The position numbers and the translations under genes were made by a program. Below are positions 63,860 to 64,000 of a stretch of DNA of 64,000 nucleotides, in pieces. The notes below the pieces were generated by a model that did not search any database, was not told the origin of the DNA, and worked only from the letters and a program-made list of their open reading frames with translations. Origin of the DNA: Bacillota bacterium (lineage in GTDB: Bacteria; Sysuimicrobiota; Sysuimicrobiia; Sysuimicrobiales; Segetimicrobiaceae); contig JAJPJL010000063.1 in assembly GCA_021324255.1 (NCBI GenBank), positions 29,217 through 93,216 of the forward strand. Reading direction: 5' to 3'. Numbering within the stretch: position 1 is the stretch's first letter; each line of letters opens with the position of its first letter.

Positions 63860-64000
63860 CTACGACTCTTCCAGCTTGCGGTCCTTCTGGGGCTTGAGGA
63901 AATCCGTGGGCTTGACGGTGGAGAGGAACCGCTTGAACTCTTCGACTTCGTGCTCGTCGAACGCCTTGATCTTCTTGAGCGGGATCGCCGTCGCGGCGAC
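63860..64000 (-). CDS. Bifunctional nuclease (DUF151) family protein, C-terminal end only
   Basis: The last 46 residues of a minus-strand gene that enters from the right edge: AATAIPLKKIKAFDEHEVEEFKRFLSTVKPTDFLKP and a charged end. The EEFKRFLSTVKPTDF segment matches the conserved C-terminal end of DUF151 proteins (reported bifunctional RNase/DNase in plants, uncharacterised in bacteria). Too little is visible for more. Confidence 0.6.
   Translation of the reverse strand, partial: VAATAIPLKKIKAFDEHEVEEFKRFLSTVKPTDFLKPQKDRKLEES

Overview
The window is about 70% GC and almost fully coding, with 57 protein genes (two of them cut by the window ends) and no rRNA, tRNA, CRISPR array or intact insertion sequence that I could see. 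Several local gene orders are those of Bacillus-type Gram-positives: tmk-darA-holB, and mfd-mazG-rqcP followed by enolase, a divIC-like gene and a yabR-like S1 gene. GatD/MurT lipid II amidation, DarA (c-di-AMP receptor), type-3 ProS, ferredoxin-dependent POR, H+-PPase and a Ycf45-like R3H ATPase occur together. This suggests an uncultured high-GC bacterium of the Terrabacteria, for example Sysuimicrobiota (CSP1-3), Armatimonadota or Bacillota relatives. The phylum is inference.

Left part (1-16 kb, mostly minus strand): a lipoprotein start, a TlpA/ResA thioredoxin, ProS and a rhodanese. Then a gntR-porGD-porA-porB operon in which a FadR-type regulator sits under a promoter with a TGGT-N3-ACCA palindrome. 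Next is a four-gene overlapping operon, alaX-YCII-ABM-(MarR-GNAT fusion), with a 20-bp palindrome upstream. A PaaI-type thioesterase and RlmD are divergent. The ddl-dapF-apgM operon joins cell-wall precursor synthesis and glycolysis; its DapF has serine at both catalytic cysteine positions.

16-29 kb: HAD hydrolase, PLP gamma-family enzyme, Nfo-type AP endonuclease, a small zinc-finger membrane protein, then R3H-ATPase/tmk/darA/holB behind a promoter and a leader terminator. RlmI, EndoQ (with an in-frame amber codon), a geranylgeranyl-reductase-like flavoprotein, a secreted alpha/beta hydrolase and a DUF192 protein follow. tmk needs a one-base frameshift near its start to be read.

29-37 kb holds the most interesting block: H+-PPase, a soluble GAF-GAF histidine kinase, and a REC-ANTAR response regulator with an undescribed C-terminal extension of about 350 residues plus a basic tail. 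These precede glnA. The glnA leader carries two adjacent hairpins with exactly six-nucleotide loops. The second is mutually exclusive with a perfect intrinsic terminator, which is the layout of ANTAR-controlled antitermination. I read this as a self-contained signal-to-RNA circuit for glutamine synthetase.

37-64 kb: YcaQ-like glycosylase, NadE, Mfd-MazG-RqcP-enolase-SLT-DivIC, a GNAT, an S1 protein under a perfect consensus promoter, a run of metabolic and transport genes (3-HIBADH-like, DUF1445, two MFS, MBL, PfpI, VOC, MenA), an LmeA-like protein, then a MurT-GatD-MFS operon next to a LysM-NlpC/P60 hydrolase, a DUF402 protein, an SDR, and the end of a DUF151 nuclease-family gene. Many neighbouring starts and stops overlap by one or four bases (TGATG, ATGA, GTGA, TAGTG), which helped to fix starts.
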